Positions 26,340-35,183 are shown, counted from the stretch's first letter. The stretch: 64,000 nucleotides of DNA from Bradyrhizobium sp. 139 (GCF_023074175.1 NZ_JADPKS010000126.1:53882-117881), one strand, 5' to 3'. The notes: generated by a model from the letters alone, not told the origin. Numbers and translations: made by a program.

Positions 26340-29300
26340 ATGCGGATTGAGCGGCGCCACACCACTTCGGGACAGTCACCTTACGCGGGAATCGATTTCC
26401 GGCTGACCACGTCGGAGATCCGGAATCCCGACGGCTCGGTCGTATTCAAGCTTGAGAACGTCGAGGTGCCGACCGCGTGGTCGCAGGTCGCCTCCGACGT
26501 GCTCGCCCAGAAGTATTTCCGCAAGGCCGGCGTCGCCGCGCGCCTGAAGAAGGTCGAGGAAGAGTCCGTCCCCTCCTTCCTGTGGCGCTCGGTGCCCGAC
26601 ACCGAGGCGCTCAGCCAACTCGCTGAGAAGGACCGCTATGTCAGCGAGCTCAGCGCCAAGCAGGTGTTCGACCGCCTCGCCGGCTGCTGGACCTATTGGG
26701 GCTGGAAGGGCGGCTACTTCACCTCCGACGAAGACGCCCAGACCTTCTACGACGAGCTCCGCTACATGCTGACCATGCAGATGGTCGCGCCGAACTCGCC
26801 GCAATGGTTCAACACCGGTCTGCACTGGGCCTATGGCATCGACGGTCCCGGCCAGGGCCATTATTACGTCGACCCCTTCAGCGGCAAGCTGACCAAGTCC
26901 AAGTCGGCCTACGAGCATCCGCAGCCGCACGCCTGCTTCATCCAGGGCGTCAGTGACGACCTCGTCAACGAGGGCGGCATCATGGACCTCTGGGTCCGCG
27001 AAGCCCGCCTGTTCAAGTACGGCTCCGGCACCGGCTCCAACTTCTCGCGCCTGCGCGGCGAAGGCGAAAAGCTCTCCGGCGGCGGCCGCTCGTCCGGCCT
27101 GATGAGCTTCCTCAAGATCGGCGACCGCGCCGCCGGCGCGATCAAGTCGGGCGGCACGACGCGTAGAGCCGCCAAGATGGTCGTGGTCGATGTCGATCAC
27201 CCCGACATCGAGACCTATATCGACTGGAAGGTGAAGGAGGAGCAGAAGGTTGCTGCGCTCGTCACCGGCTCCAAGATCAACCAGAAGCACCTCAAGGCGG
27301 TACTGAAGGCCTGCGTCAATTGCGAAGGCTCGGGCGACGATTGCTTCGACCCCGAGAAGAACCCGGCGCTGCGCCGCGAGATCAAGCTGGCGCGCCGTTC
27401 GCTCGTGCCCGACAACTACATCAAGCGCGTCATCCAGTTTGCCAAGCAAGGCTACAAGGACATCCAGTTCGACGTCTACGACACCGACTGGGATTCCGAA
27501 GCCTATCTCACGGTGTCCGGCCAGAACTCCAACAACTCGGTCTCGCTGAGGGACGACTTCCTGCGCGCCGTCGAGACCGACGGCGACTGGAATCTCGTGG
27601 GACGCACGACGAAGAAGATCACCAAGACGCTGAAGGCGCGCGACCTCTGGGAGAAGATCGGCTACGCCGCCTGGGCGTCGGCCGACCCGGGCCTGCACTT
27701 CAACACCACCATGAACGACTGGCACACCTGCAAGGCGTCCGGCGACATCCGCGCCTCCAATCCGTGCTCGGAATACATGTTCCTGGACGACACGGCGTGC
27801 AACCTCGCCTCCGCGAACCTGCTGACGTTCTACGACATCCCCTCCAAGCGCTTCGACGTCGACGGCTACGAGCACCTCTGCCGCTTGTGGACCCTGGTGC
27901 TCGAAATCTCGGTGATGATGGCGCAGTTCCCGTCGAAGGCGATCGCCGAGCTCTCCTACGAGTTCCGCACGCTCGGCCTCGGCTACGCCAATATCGGCGG
28001 CCTCTTGATGACCATGGGCCTGCCCTATGACAGCAAGGAAGGCCGTGCGCTCTGCGGCGCGCTGACCTCGGTCATGACCGGCATCACCTACAAGACCTCG
28101 GCGGAGATCGCTGGCGAGCTCGGCACCTTCCCGGGCTACAAGAAGAACGCCGCGCACATGCTGCGCGTGATCCGCAACCACCGCCGCGCCGCGCACGGCC
28201 AGTCCAACGGCTACGAGGCGCTGAGCGTCAACCCGGTGCCGATGGACCTGGTCTCCTGCCCGCAGGCCGACCTCGTCAGCCATGCGCAGGCGGCCTGGGA
28301 TGCGGCGCTCGAGCTCGGCGAGAAGCACGGCTATCGCAACGCCCAGACCACGGTGATCGCGCCGACCGGCACGATCGGCCTCGTCATGGATTGCGACACC
28401 ACCGGCATCGAGCCCGACTTCGCGCTGGTGAAGTTCAAGAAGCTCGCCGGCGGCGGCTACTTCAAGATCATCAACCGCGCGGTCCCCGCGGCGCTGCGCG
28501 CGCTCGGCTATCGCGAAGCCGATATCGCGGAGATCGAGGCCTACGCGGTCGGCCACGGCTCGCTCTCCAACGCCCCCGGCATCAACGCCTCGACGCTGAG
28601 GGCCAAGGGCTTTACCGACGAGGCCATCGCCAAGGTCGAGAAGGCCCTGCCGACCGCCTTCGACATCAAGTTCGCCTTCAACAAATGGACCTTTGGCGAG
28701 GACTTCATCCGCGACCAGCTCGGCATCGGTGCCGAGGCAATCGCGGCCCCCGGCTTCGACCTGCTCCAGGCCGTTGGCTTCACCAAGCGCGAGATCGAGG
28801 CGGCCAACGTCCACATCTGCGGCGCGATGACGGTGGAAGGTGCTCCGCACCTCAAGGCCGAGCACTATCCGGTGTTCGACTGCGCCAACCCCTGCGGCAA
28901 GGTCGGCAAGCGCTATCTCTCGGTCGAGAGCCACATCCGCATGATGGCGGCAGCCCAGCCCTTCATCTCGGGTGCGATCTCCAAGACCATCAACATGCCG
29001 AACGACGCCACGGTGGAGGACTGCAAGTCCGCCTACATGCTGTCGTGGAAACTCGCCCTGAAAGCCAACGCGCTCTATCGCGACGGCTCGAAGCTCAGCC
29101 AGCCGCTCAACTCGCAGCTCATCAGCGACGATGAGGACGAGGACGATGCGGTCGACCATCTCTACGACAAGCCGATGGCGGCGCGGACCGCCCAGGTCTC
29201 GGAAAAGATCGTCGAGAAGCTGGTCGAGCGCATCATCGTGATGCGCGAGCGCGAGAAGATGCCGGATCGCCGCAAGGGTTATACCCAGAAGGCGGTCGTC

Positions 29301-30104
29301 GGCGGCCACAAGGTGTACCTGCGCACCGGCGAGTATGACGACGGCCGTCTCGGCGAGATCTTCATCGACATGCACAAGGAAGGCGCGGCCTTGCGCTCCT
29401 TCATCAACAACTTCGCCATCGCGGTGTCGCTGGGTCTGCAATACGGCGTGCCGCTCGAGGAATATGTCGACGCCTTCACCTTCACCCGCTTCGAGCCGGC
29501 GGGCCCCGTGCAGGGCAACGACAGCATCAAGTACGCAACCTCGATCCTCGACTATGTCTTCCGCGAACTGGCGGTGAGCTATATGTCGCGCTTCGACCTT
29601 GCCCATGTCGATCCGACCGAGTCGAACTTCGACGCGCTCGGCAAGGGCGTCGAGGAAGGCAAGGAGCCGGACGAACAGAACCGCCAGGCAACCAGGCTGG
29701 TCTCGCGCGGCCTCACCCGCTCCCGCACCGACAATCTGTTCGTGATGCGCAGCGGCTCCACCGCGGTCTCGCAAGGCAACGACAGCGCGCCTGCCGGCGG
29801 CTCGAAGGTCACCGCCCTCGCCGGCCACGGCGCTGGCCGTGCCGGCGACGTCCTCGAAGGCGCGGTCGCCTTGAAGCAGGAAGTCGCCCACGACCTCTCG
29901 CCCACCGAGAAGCTGGAAGCCCTGCAATGGAGCAAGGCCGGCACCGCGCAGACCGCAGTGCCCAGCAAGGCCGAGCGCCGCGCGGAAGCGAAAGCAAAAG
30001 GCTACGAAGGCGAGATGTGCAGCGAGTGCGGCAACTTCACGCTGGTGCGGAATGGCACCTGCATGAAGTGCGATACGTGCGGCAGCACGACGGGGTGTTC
30101 GTGA
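26340..30104 (+). CDS. nrdJ: Vitamin B12-dependent (class II) ribonucleotide reductase
   Basis: Reduces ribonucleotides to deoxyribonucleotides using adenosylcobalamin, independent of oxygen. 1254 residues, the long NrdJ form. Residues about 30-300 hold the N-terminal lobe (MQMVAPNSPQWFNTGLHWAYG); the catalytic barrel carries NPCSEYMFLDDTACNLASANL with the radical-site C476 and E478, then IAPTGTIGLVMDCDTTGIEPDFAL. The C-terminal tail (1226-1254) is a Cys-rich zinc-like region with two CxxC pairs (CSECG, CMKCDTCG). ATG at 26340 follows a GGACGGGGCAAGACC leader. A terminator follows at 30154. Confidence 0.96.
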   Translation: MRIERRHTTSGQSPYAGIDFRLTTSEIRNPDGSVVFKLENVEVPTAWSQVASDVLAQKYFRKAGVAARLKKVEEESVPSFLWRSVPDTEALSQLAEKDRYVSELSAKQVFDRLAGCWTYWGWKGGYFTSDEDAQTFYDELRYMLTMQMVAPNSPQWFNTGLHWAYGIDGPGQGHYYVDPFSGKLTKSKSAYEHPQPHACFIQGVSDDLVNEGGIMDLWVREARLFKYGSGTGSNFSRLRGEGEKLSGGGRSSGLMSFLKIGDRAAGAIKSGGTTRRAAKMVVVDVDHPDIETYIDWKVKEEQKVAALVTGSKINQKHLKAVLKACVNCEGSGDDCFDPEKNPALRREIKLARRSLVPDNYIKRVIQFAKQGYKDIQFDVYDTDWDSEAYLTVSGQNSNNSVSLRDDFLRAVETDGDWNLVGRTTKKITKTLKARDLWEKIGYAAWASADPGLHFNTTMNDWHTCKASGDIRASNPCSEYMFLDDTACNLASANLLTFYDIPSKRFDVDGYEHLCRLWTLVLEISVMMAQFPSKAIAELSYEFRTLGLGYANIGGLLMTMGLPYDSKEGRALCGALTSVMTGITYKTSAEIAGELGTFPGYKKNAAHMLRVIRNHRRAAHGQSNGYEALSVNPVPMDLVSCPQADLVSHAQAAWDAALELGEKHGYRNAQTTVIAPTGTIGLVMDCDTTGIEPDFALVKFKKLAGGGYFKIINRAVPAALRALGYREADIAEIEAYAVGHGSLSNAPGINASTLRAKGFTDEAIAKVEKALPTAFDIKFAFNKWTFGEDFIRDQLGIGAEAIAAPGFDLLQAVGFTKREIEAANVHICGAMTVEGAPHLKAEHYPVFDCANPCGKVGKRYLSVESHIRMMAAAQPFISGAISKTINMPNDATVEDCKSAYMLSWKLALKANALYRDGSKLSQPLNSQLISDDEDEDDAVDHLYDKPMAARTAQVSEKIVEKLVERIIVMREREKMPDRRKGYTQKAVVGGHKVYLRTGEYDDGRLGEIFIDMHKEGAALRSFINNFAIAVSLGLQYGVPLEEYVDAFTFTRFEPAGPVQGNDSIKYATSILDYVFRELAVSYMSRFDLAHVDPTESNFDALGKGVEEGKEPDEQNRQATRLVSRGLTRSRTDNLFVMRSGSTAVSQGNDSAPAGGSKVTALAGHGAGRAGDVLEGAVALKQEVAHDLSPTEKLEALQWSKAGTAQTAVPSKAERRAEAKAKGYEGEMCSECGNFTLVRNGTCMKCDTCGSTTGCS

Positions 30105-30153
30105 GGGTCAGATCGCGAACAGCTTTCGCCCGCATCTGACAAGAACATCGTTT

Positions 30154-30184
30154 AAGGGCGGCCGAGAGGTCGCCCTTATTTGTT
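30154..30184 (+). terminator. Terminator after nrdJ
   Basis: AAGGGCGGCC and GGTCGCCCTT pair (one G-T) around a GAGA loop and are followed by ATTTGTT. It marks the left edge of the lower-GC accessory group. Confidence 0.8.
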
Positions 30185-30198
30185 AACAAGATGCGCAC

Positions 30199-30226
30199 TT
30201 GCACAACCGCAGGGCGTGCTTAATTA
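30199..30226 (+). promoter_or_regulatory. Candidate promoter for the SEFIR gene cluster
   Basis: TTGCAC (30199-30204), a 16-base spacer and TAATTA (30221-30226), 47 bp before the GTG start of the SEFIR gene. AT content here is well above the window average. Confidence 0.3.
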
Positions 30227-30273
30227 TTGGCTCTCTTGCTTGAAAGACCACCTAAAACACTTCGGCTAAACAC

Positions 30274-31176
30274 GTGATCAAGAAAACAGAAGCTTCCGAA
30301 ACGCGAACCATCCCAACTGGCCCGCGGACCTTCATCACGTACGCCCAGGAGAATGAGCAGTTCAAGACCGCCATACTATCACTGGCGGATAGACTGCGGT
30401 CCGAAGGCGTCGATGTTAGAATTGACCAATACGAATCTCACCCACCTCAAGGTTGGCCAAGGTGGATGGAAGACCAATTCCTTCACGCAGAGAAAATCAT
30501 CGTCGTTCCCTCACAAAAATATCTGAATCGCTACTCTCAAGTAGACGGCATAGGATCTGGCGCAAGATTCGAGGCAGTCATTCTTCGTACTTTGCTACTA
30601 AAGAATGGCGTCTCCTTCGAGAAGATCGCTGTGGCGTCTCTCTCTCGTGCGGATCAAGATTGCATTCCGGACTTGCTGCACGGCTGCTCGCGATATGGTC
30701 TGGCAGACGATCGAGGCTACGAAGACCTTTATCGCTGGCTGACTCAACAGCCAGCAATAACCGCTCCCGAACTGGGTCGGATCAGAACACTTTCTCCTTC
30801 ACCAAGGCCGAAAGCCCGTGACCCGAGCTTTGCTTGGCTCTGCCGCGAGCTCCTCCCGATAATGAACGACAATTACCGCGTGTTTCGTGATTTCGGCCCG
30901 AACTCCGGGGCTGACTCTCAGGGGCCGGTTCGATTCAATCTCAACGCTTGGTACGAACTAAGAAAATCGAAAATCATTCCGAACAATCAAATCATTCGCC
31001 AAATGATCACAGAGTATCGCGCTCTGATCCCAAAGGAGCACACCTCGATCTTTGAACGCCTCATCTCCCACATCGACGCATTTGAGGCACACGTGAACAA
31101 TGATCAAGTCGACTACCGCGAGCACCAGTTTCCGACTGAAATTACGGCAGTAATTACAAGAGCCGCCAATGAATAG
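30274..31176 (+). CDS. SEFIR-domain protein (putative immune effector)
   Basis: 300 residues with a GTG start. The N-terminal SEFIR (TIR-like) domain spans about 17-160: RTFITYAQENEQFKTAILSLADRLRSEGVDVRIDQYE (18-54), the hallmark PPQGWPRWMEDQF (57-69) and AEKIIVVPSQKYLNR. A second region (about 190-290) has FGPNSG, SKIIPNNQIIRQMITEY and FERLISHIDAFEAHV; it looks like a conserved domain I cannot name. Bacterial SEFIR proteins are reported antiphage NADases; activity here is inference. No signal peptide. It overlaps the next gene by eight bases. Base composition is clearly lower in GC than neighbours, pointing to transfer. Confidence 0.82.
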   Translation: MIKKTEASETRTIPTGPRTFITYAQENEQFKTAILSLADRLRSEGVDVRIDQYESHPPQGWPRWMEDQFLHAEKIIVVPSQKYLNRYSQVDGIGSGARFEAVILRTLLLKNGVSFEKIAVASLSRADQDCIPDLLHGCSRYGLADDRGYEDLYRWLTQQPAITAPELGRIRTLSPSPRPKARDPSFAWLCRELLPIMNDNYRVFRDFGPNSGADSQGPVRFNLNAWYELRKSKIIPNNQIIRQMITEYRALIPKEHTSIFERLISHIDAFEAHVNNDQVDYREHQFPTEITAVITRAANE

Positions 31177-31456
31177 GCACGGCATCATCCGCGCGATACG
31201 AAGACACCTTAGACCATGCCACTTTGGTCAGACGTATCTGTTCGGATCGGCGATTCACAGATCATCCCGGGACAGTGACGTCGACGTAATTATCATCGCG
31301 CGTAAGCGCTATTTTCATGCGGAGCTGACTCGCGCAAGGCGCGAGTTTCGGCGCACCACCAAGAGACACATGCACACTCAGATTTTCTATGTGCATCAGA
31401 TCAACGAATTTGCGGCTTTCTTCCGCCGGTGTGGGCCAAGGTTGCGCTGTCTTTAG
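31169..31456 (+). CDS. Minimal nucleotidyltransferase-fold protein
   Basis: 95 residues. YLFGSAIHRSSRDSDVDVII (23-42) is the polymerase-beta-type pattern GS..R...D-x-D with both metal-binding Asp residues. The third acidic position expected later in MNT proteins appears absent: the matching strand reads HMHTQIFYVHQINEF. Such small proteins often act as AMP-transferring antitoxins to HEPN toxins. The protein is short even for this class and ends in CGPRLRCL, so it may be truncated. It overlaps the SEFIR stop (ATGAATAG), implying coupled translation. Confidence 0.65.
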   Translation: MNRHGIIRAIRRHLRPCHFGQTYLFGSAIHRSSRDSDVDVIIIARKRYFHAELTRARREFRRTTKRHMHTQIFYVHQINEFAAFFRRCGPRLRCL

Positions 31457-31474
31457 ATCTATGAGGAGCGAGAG

Positions 31475-31870
31475 ATGGGCAAAAACCTGTACTACACTAT
31501 TCCACGTTATTTTGAGGAGCGGATGCGCGAACACTCAGCGGTACGCGCATTCCGAAAACTCCCACACGAGACTGAGATTGTTTACGAGATAAACCGACTG
31601 CGATTTAACGACACTGTTCGCGTTTGGCTATCCGATCAGTATCACTTTGGAGAGGCCGACTTTCAGAATCGCCCGCGCGAAATCCGGGCTGGTGACTATA
31701 TCTTGATCGCTCGCCCGGAGGCAGCTTCGCACGGAGGATACTCGGACGACCGAATTCGAGTCGGCAAGCTCGCTGATTTCATGGGAGCACTCACGAGGCG
31801 CGAAATGTGGAAGTATGAGCCGCCTTCGGCCGAGGAGAGAAAGTTGCGCGGCAAGCGCCGAGGCGAATAG
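31475..31870 (+). CDS. Hypothetical protein in the SEFIR-nucleotidyltransferase cluster
   Basis: 131 residues, not recognised. ATG at 31475 follows GAGGAGCGAG, a good ribosome site, and only 18 bp separate it from the nucleotidyltransferase gene. The first 60 residues are charged and helical (YFEERMREHSAVRAFRKLPH), the middle is strand-rich (DTVRVWLSDQYHFGEADF, AGDYILIARPEA), and the end is basic (ERKLRGKRRGE). No HEPN RxxxxH motif is evident. It could be the cognate partner of the small nucleotidyltransferase. Composition matches the cluster rather than the chromosome. Confidence 0.6.
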   Translation: MGKNLYYTIPRYFEERMREHSAVRAFRKLPHETEIVYEINRLRFNDTVRVWLSDQYHFGEADFQNRPREIRAGDYILIARPEAASHGGYSDDRIRVGKLADFMGALTRREMWKYEPPSAEERKLRGKRRGE

Positions 31871-31900
31871 CCGCAAGAAGGTGCAGCGGACCGATACTAA

Positions 31901-32002
31901 TCACCCGCTGCCCAACGGTGGATCATCGTCCTGGGCAAAGCTGACCTCAAGGACGCAGACATCGAGAAGCTATTCATCTCTAACACCTCTGCTACCAGTT
32001 GA
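31901..32002 (+). pseudogene. Orphan reading frame remnant (C-terminal fragment)
   Basis: A 33-codon open stretch with no start codon, flanked by stops, reads protein-like: QRWIIVLGKADLKDADIEK then LFISNTSATS and TGA. Alternating hydrophobic and charged residues and codon use suggest the tail of a lost gene rather than random sequence. It ends 17 bp before the HNH gene start. Family not recognised. Confidence 0.35.
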
Positions 32003-32018
32003 AAGATTCGACATCATC

Positions 32019-33110
32019 ATGGCCTGGACAAAAACACCCGACGGATCATTCCTAGACGCCGCCGGCAATGTCCTGTTTTTCAGCAAAGAGCGATTTGTGA
32101 ACGACATATGCCTCGGCAGATGTTGCTTCATTTGCGGTGCACAGCCTGGCTCGAAAGTTTTCAATGACGAGCACATCATTCCGGAATGGGTTCTGCGGAA
32201 ATACAATCTGTTCGACCGAACGATCACGCTACCGAACAACACCACCATCAAGTACAGTAGGTACAAGGTTCCATGCTGCGAGGAGTGTAATTCGCTCATG
32301 GGACGCCAGATCGAGCAGCGTATCAGCACTGTCGTCAATGCCGGTCCGGAAGCGGTTCAAAATCACATCGCAACCGGCAATTCACTCGAATTCTTCGTAT
32401 GGCTAGGCCTGATCTTTCTGAAGACCCACTTGAAGGATCGCGACTTTCGCATTGAACGCGACCTGCGCAAGCCAGACCATAAGATCAGCGACCTTTATGA
32501 CTGGGGGACCTTGCACCACCTGCATTGCATTGTGCGATGCTTTGTTAACGGTTCACACCTCGACAAGGAGGTATTTGGTTCGCTCGGCGCATTCGCCGCG
32601 AAGAGCGAGGGATCGCTTGACGAGTTCGACTATGGCGACTTGATTGAGGCCCAAACCATGCTTTTGAGGCTTGGTGATGTCGTTTTGATCAAGACGTTCA
32701 ACGACGCCTGCGGAGCAATTAACGGCGCCATGCCGCGGCTTGAGAGGATCACAGGCTCCCTCTCAGAAATTCAGGCTCGCGAAGTAATGGTTGATTTCGC
32801 CTTCATGAACTTGAGCCTGAAAGAGCGGCCACAATTCTACACAGAGTGCGACATGAAGAATGGGAAGCTGGCAGAGCGCGCCGTGATGCCTGCTCAGTTC
32901 GAGCTCGGAGAGCTCGACTTTGCGCTAAGAGGCGCGTTGTTTCGCCACGCACTGAGCGATCGAATCACGACAATGCGGGCCCTCGGCAAGACCAAGGATG
33001 AAATGGAGAGGGCCATTGACGACGGCCGCTTTACAGTCCTGTTCGACGATGACGGGAAATTCATCGAGAAGAGTATCGTCCCATTTCCGCCTGAGACGCC
33101 TTTGTCATGA
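32019..33110 (+). CDS. HNH endonuclease-like zinc-binding protein
   Basis: 363 residues from the ATG at 32019; the upstream in-frame extension overlaps the previous gene and is not protein-like. An HNH core lies near the N-terminus: RCCFICGAQPGSKVFNDEHIIPEWVLRKY and PCCEECNSLMGRQIEQR, giving two CxxC knuckles (about 31-34 and 80-84), the central DEHIIP with the catalytic His, and an Asn in the second knuckle. The remaining 250 residues are helical with no known fold visible. It could nick DNA as a stand-alone nuclease or be the effector of the local cluster. Same strand and low GC as its neighbours. Confidence 0.72.
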   Translation: MAWTKTPDGSFLDAAGNVLFFSKERFVNDICLGRCCFICGAQPGSKVFNDEHIIPEWVLRKYNLFDRTITLPNNTTIKYSRYKVPCCEECNSLMGRQIEQRISTVVNAGPEAVQNHIATGNSLEFFVWLGLIFLKTHLKDRDFRIERDLRKPDHKISDLYDWGTLHHLHCIVRCFVNGSHLDKEVFGSLGAFAAKSEGSLDEFDYGDLIEAQTMLLRLGDVVLIKTFNDACGAINGAMPRLERITGSLSEIQAREVMVDFAFMNLSLKERPQFYTECDMKNGKLAERAVMPAQFELGELDFALRGALFRHALSDRITTMRALGKTKDEMERAIDDGRFTVLFDDDGKFIEKSIVPFPPETPLS

Positions 33111-33115
33111 CATGA

Positions 33116-33219
33116 ATTACGACGACAGTGCACTAAACTCACTCGCTCCGTCCGGCTGATCTGCGGATTCCGCTCGTGTTTGGTGGGCGGCGTCAATTAA
33201 GTGCACTGTTGCCGTAATC
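33116..33219. mobile_element. 104-bp inverted-repeat element (MITE-like or fused IS ends)
   Basis: ATTACGACGACAGTGCACTAAA (33116-33137) and the complement of TTAAGTGCACTGTTGCCGTAAT (33197-33218) match at 19 of 22 positions. They enclose 59 bp with no gene. The ends, with their CAGTGCACT core, look like terminal inverted repeats of an insertion sequence whose interior has been lost. It begins six bases after the HNH stop and is the right edge of the lower-GC cluster. Confidence 0.5.
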
Positions 33220-33353
33220 GCATATCTGTTCCGGCGTCGATGCTCATCAACACCCCGCCCCCGAAATTGCCTTTGCCGTCGAGCCCTTCCCTCCTAAACT
33301 CCCGACACCACCGGCAAGGGTTCCGACGGGCCCGGTAGACGCGGAGTTATGTT

Positions 33354-33872
33354 ATGCCCAAACCGGAAAGCTTCCCGATCGAGAAGATCTTCGTTCCCAC
33401 GAAGCAGAAGAAGGCCCTCAGGCCCGAGACCGTCGGGGAGATCGCGGAAAGTATTCTGGACATCGGACAACAGGCTCCCATTTCCGTTCGGCTTGACGGA
33501 GACCGCCTCGTTCTGGTCGAGGGACTGCATCGGTTCGAAGCCTGCAAGGCCCTCGGCGAGACAACCATTATCGGGGTCCTGGTCCCGGCCGGGCTTGCTC
33601 AATCCAAGCCGCTGCTGCTGTCCGAGCGACCTGAAGTCGAGGCAGAGCGCATCAAGATGGCGCGATTGAAACAGTTGCGCCTCGAGAAGGAAGCCGCGGA
33701 AGCATCGACGGCTGCCTTGAAGGGCGTCAACGCAATGGAAGCGCCGCGCACCCGTCCGACGAAAGGCGTCCGCGACAATCCGAAGGCATCACCGGGCCGG
33801 ACTGCGGGATCGACACGGAAAACATTATCGGATTGGATCACGCAGCAAAAGGGCAGCGGCGGCCGCTATTGA
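33354..33872 (+). CDS. ParB N-terminal-like domain protein
   Basis: 172 residues. Residues 1-90 resemble the ParB/Srx nuclease-like domain: FPIEKIFVPTKQKKALRPETVGEIAESILDIGQQAPISVRL and the box LVEGLHRFEACKALGE, where the ParB GERR element reads EGLHR. The C-terminal half is Lys/Arg/Glu-rich (AERIKMARLKQLRLEKEAAEA) and ends in a basic tail. No helix-turn-helix, so unlike partition ParB. Possibly a CTP- or DNA-binding regulator. It follows the IR element at the edge of the accessory group; its composition is chromosomal. Confidence 0.75.
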   Translation: MPKPESFPIEKIFVPTKQKKALRPETVGEIAESILDIGQQAPISVRLDGDRLVLVEGLHRFEACKALGETTIIGVLVPAGLAQSKPLLLSERPEVEAERIKMARLKQLRLEKEAAEASTAALKGVNAMEAPRTRPTKGVRDNPKASPGRTAGSTRKTLSDWITQQKGSGGRY

Positions 33873-34148
33873 TTATCGGTTCCAGAATTTCGGCGTTAGC
33901 GCACACAACTCTTGGGGACGGAGTCGCTGCCCTATCGGCGACAGAGTCCCGGAGATCGCTTCCGCCTTCGCTCTGCGAGCTGCGGCGGACAAGTCGCTGA
34001 TCCGGGCTAGGAGCTACAGTTCGGTGTCGGGCCTTCGATCCTCCCGCCCCAGCCCGCCATAATTTCTCCTTCGCACACGCGTTGTGTTGGACGGCGGCGA
34101 GACCTATCCTTCCAGTGATCGGACTGCCTCCCATTGACGCCCGACCGG

Positions 34149-35183
34149 ATGGAGAGCGCATCGGTGCCTGAAACGAACGATCCCAAACCTGATACCGCCA
34201 AGCCGAACGAGGTGCGCGCCGATGGCGGGCTGGCGCGGGCCTATGACCAGATCAAGAGCGCAGAGGAAGATCTTGCGCGGCTGGACCGGCTGGTTTCCGG
34301 AATGGAACGCGGCAACGAAGGCCCGGGGGCCTCGCAGGCAAGCGCCGGTGCGAATGCAGCCAAGCCTTCCGCAGACGAGACTCCCGAGGACAAGACTCCC
34401 AAGGACAAAGCGGCGGCACCGAATCGCACGGCTCGCGATCAAGGCCTGAAGGGAGATCGGACCATGGTGCGCGCTTTGGTCGGCCTCGTGCTGGCGATCG
34501 GCCTGCTCGGTGCCGCCTTCGCATCGCAATATCGCGATGAGGCCAGGTCGATCGTGGCGCGATGGGCTCCGCCGGCCGCGAGTCGGCCCCCGCAAGCATC
34601 CGCGGTTGAAAGTCCGGCGCAGCTGCCGGCGATGCAACTGGCTGCTGCGGATGGGCCCGGTCCGGTGCCCGCCCCGCCGGCCGGCAAGGAAACCGAAAGC
34701 GCTCCAAGACCTGACGCTTCAAGAGCTGACGCTTCAAAACCTGATGCTCCAAAACCTGACACTTCAAGAACTGGTGCCACAACGCCTGACCCGTCATCGT
34801 CTGATCTCGCGCAATCGCTCAAGACCATCACCAACGAGCTTGCGAGCATCAACGGAAAGCTCGAGCAACTGAAAAGCCGCAACGAGCAGACGCTGCGCGA
34901 ACAGGCCGACACCATTCAACAGCTCAAGGCGGCGCAGGAGAAGGATGCGGCGGACAATGCGCGCCTCGCCGCACAGGTCCAGGCGCTGCAAACGCAGCTG
35001 ACGACTTCATCGGTATCTGCACCCACGAAGCCCGCCGCGCGGAGCGCGACGAACAACGATACGGCTGCGCCTGCACGGCCGCACGTGCAAGCGGCCGCAC
35101 CCCGGCGGCCCAGGCCGCCGCCTCGAGGACCCTGGATGCCCCCGCCCTATATGCTCGATCCTTACGGCGATCCGGATTGGTGA
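34149..35183 (+). CDS. Single-pass membrane protein with coiled coil
   Basis: 344 residues from the ATG at 34149; a TTG 15 bases upstream is possible. The N-terminal 100 residues are cytoplasm-like and charged, a transmembrane helix lies at about 103-123 (VRALVGLVLAIGLLGAAFA), then Ala/Pro-rich sequence with degenerate repeats of about five residues (SRADASKPDAPKPDTSR). A coiled coil runs about 220-285 (LAQSLKTITNELASINGKLEQL), and the C-terminus is Pro/Arg-rich ending YMLDPYGDPDW. Same architecture as the protein at 51731. Function unknown. Confidence 0.75.
   Translation: MESASVPETNDPKPDTAKPNEVRADGGLARAYDQIKSAEEDLARLDRLVSGMERGNEGPGASQASAGANAAKPSADETPEDKTPKDKAAAPNRTARDQGLKGDRTMVRALVGLVLAIGLLGAAFASQYRDEARSIVARWAPPAASRPPQASAVESPAQLPAMQLAAADGPGPVPAPPAGKETESAPRPDASRADASKPDAPKPDTSRTGATTPDPSSSDLAQSLKTITNELASINGKLEQLKSRNEQTLREQADTIQQLKAAQEKDAADNARLAAQVQALQTQLTTSSVSAPTKPAARSATNNDTAAPARPHVQAAAPRRPRPPPRGPWMPPPYMLDPYGDPDW

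Noticed and set aside
26376..29927. 1183-codon open frame antisense to nrdJ
   Set aside because: Shadow produced by GC-biased codons of nrdJ; no ribosome site or recognisable motif.
31169..31456. CBASS-type cyclic dinucleotide synthase
   Set aside because: Far too short for a CD-NTase and lacks the rest of the catalytic fold and a cap effector.
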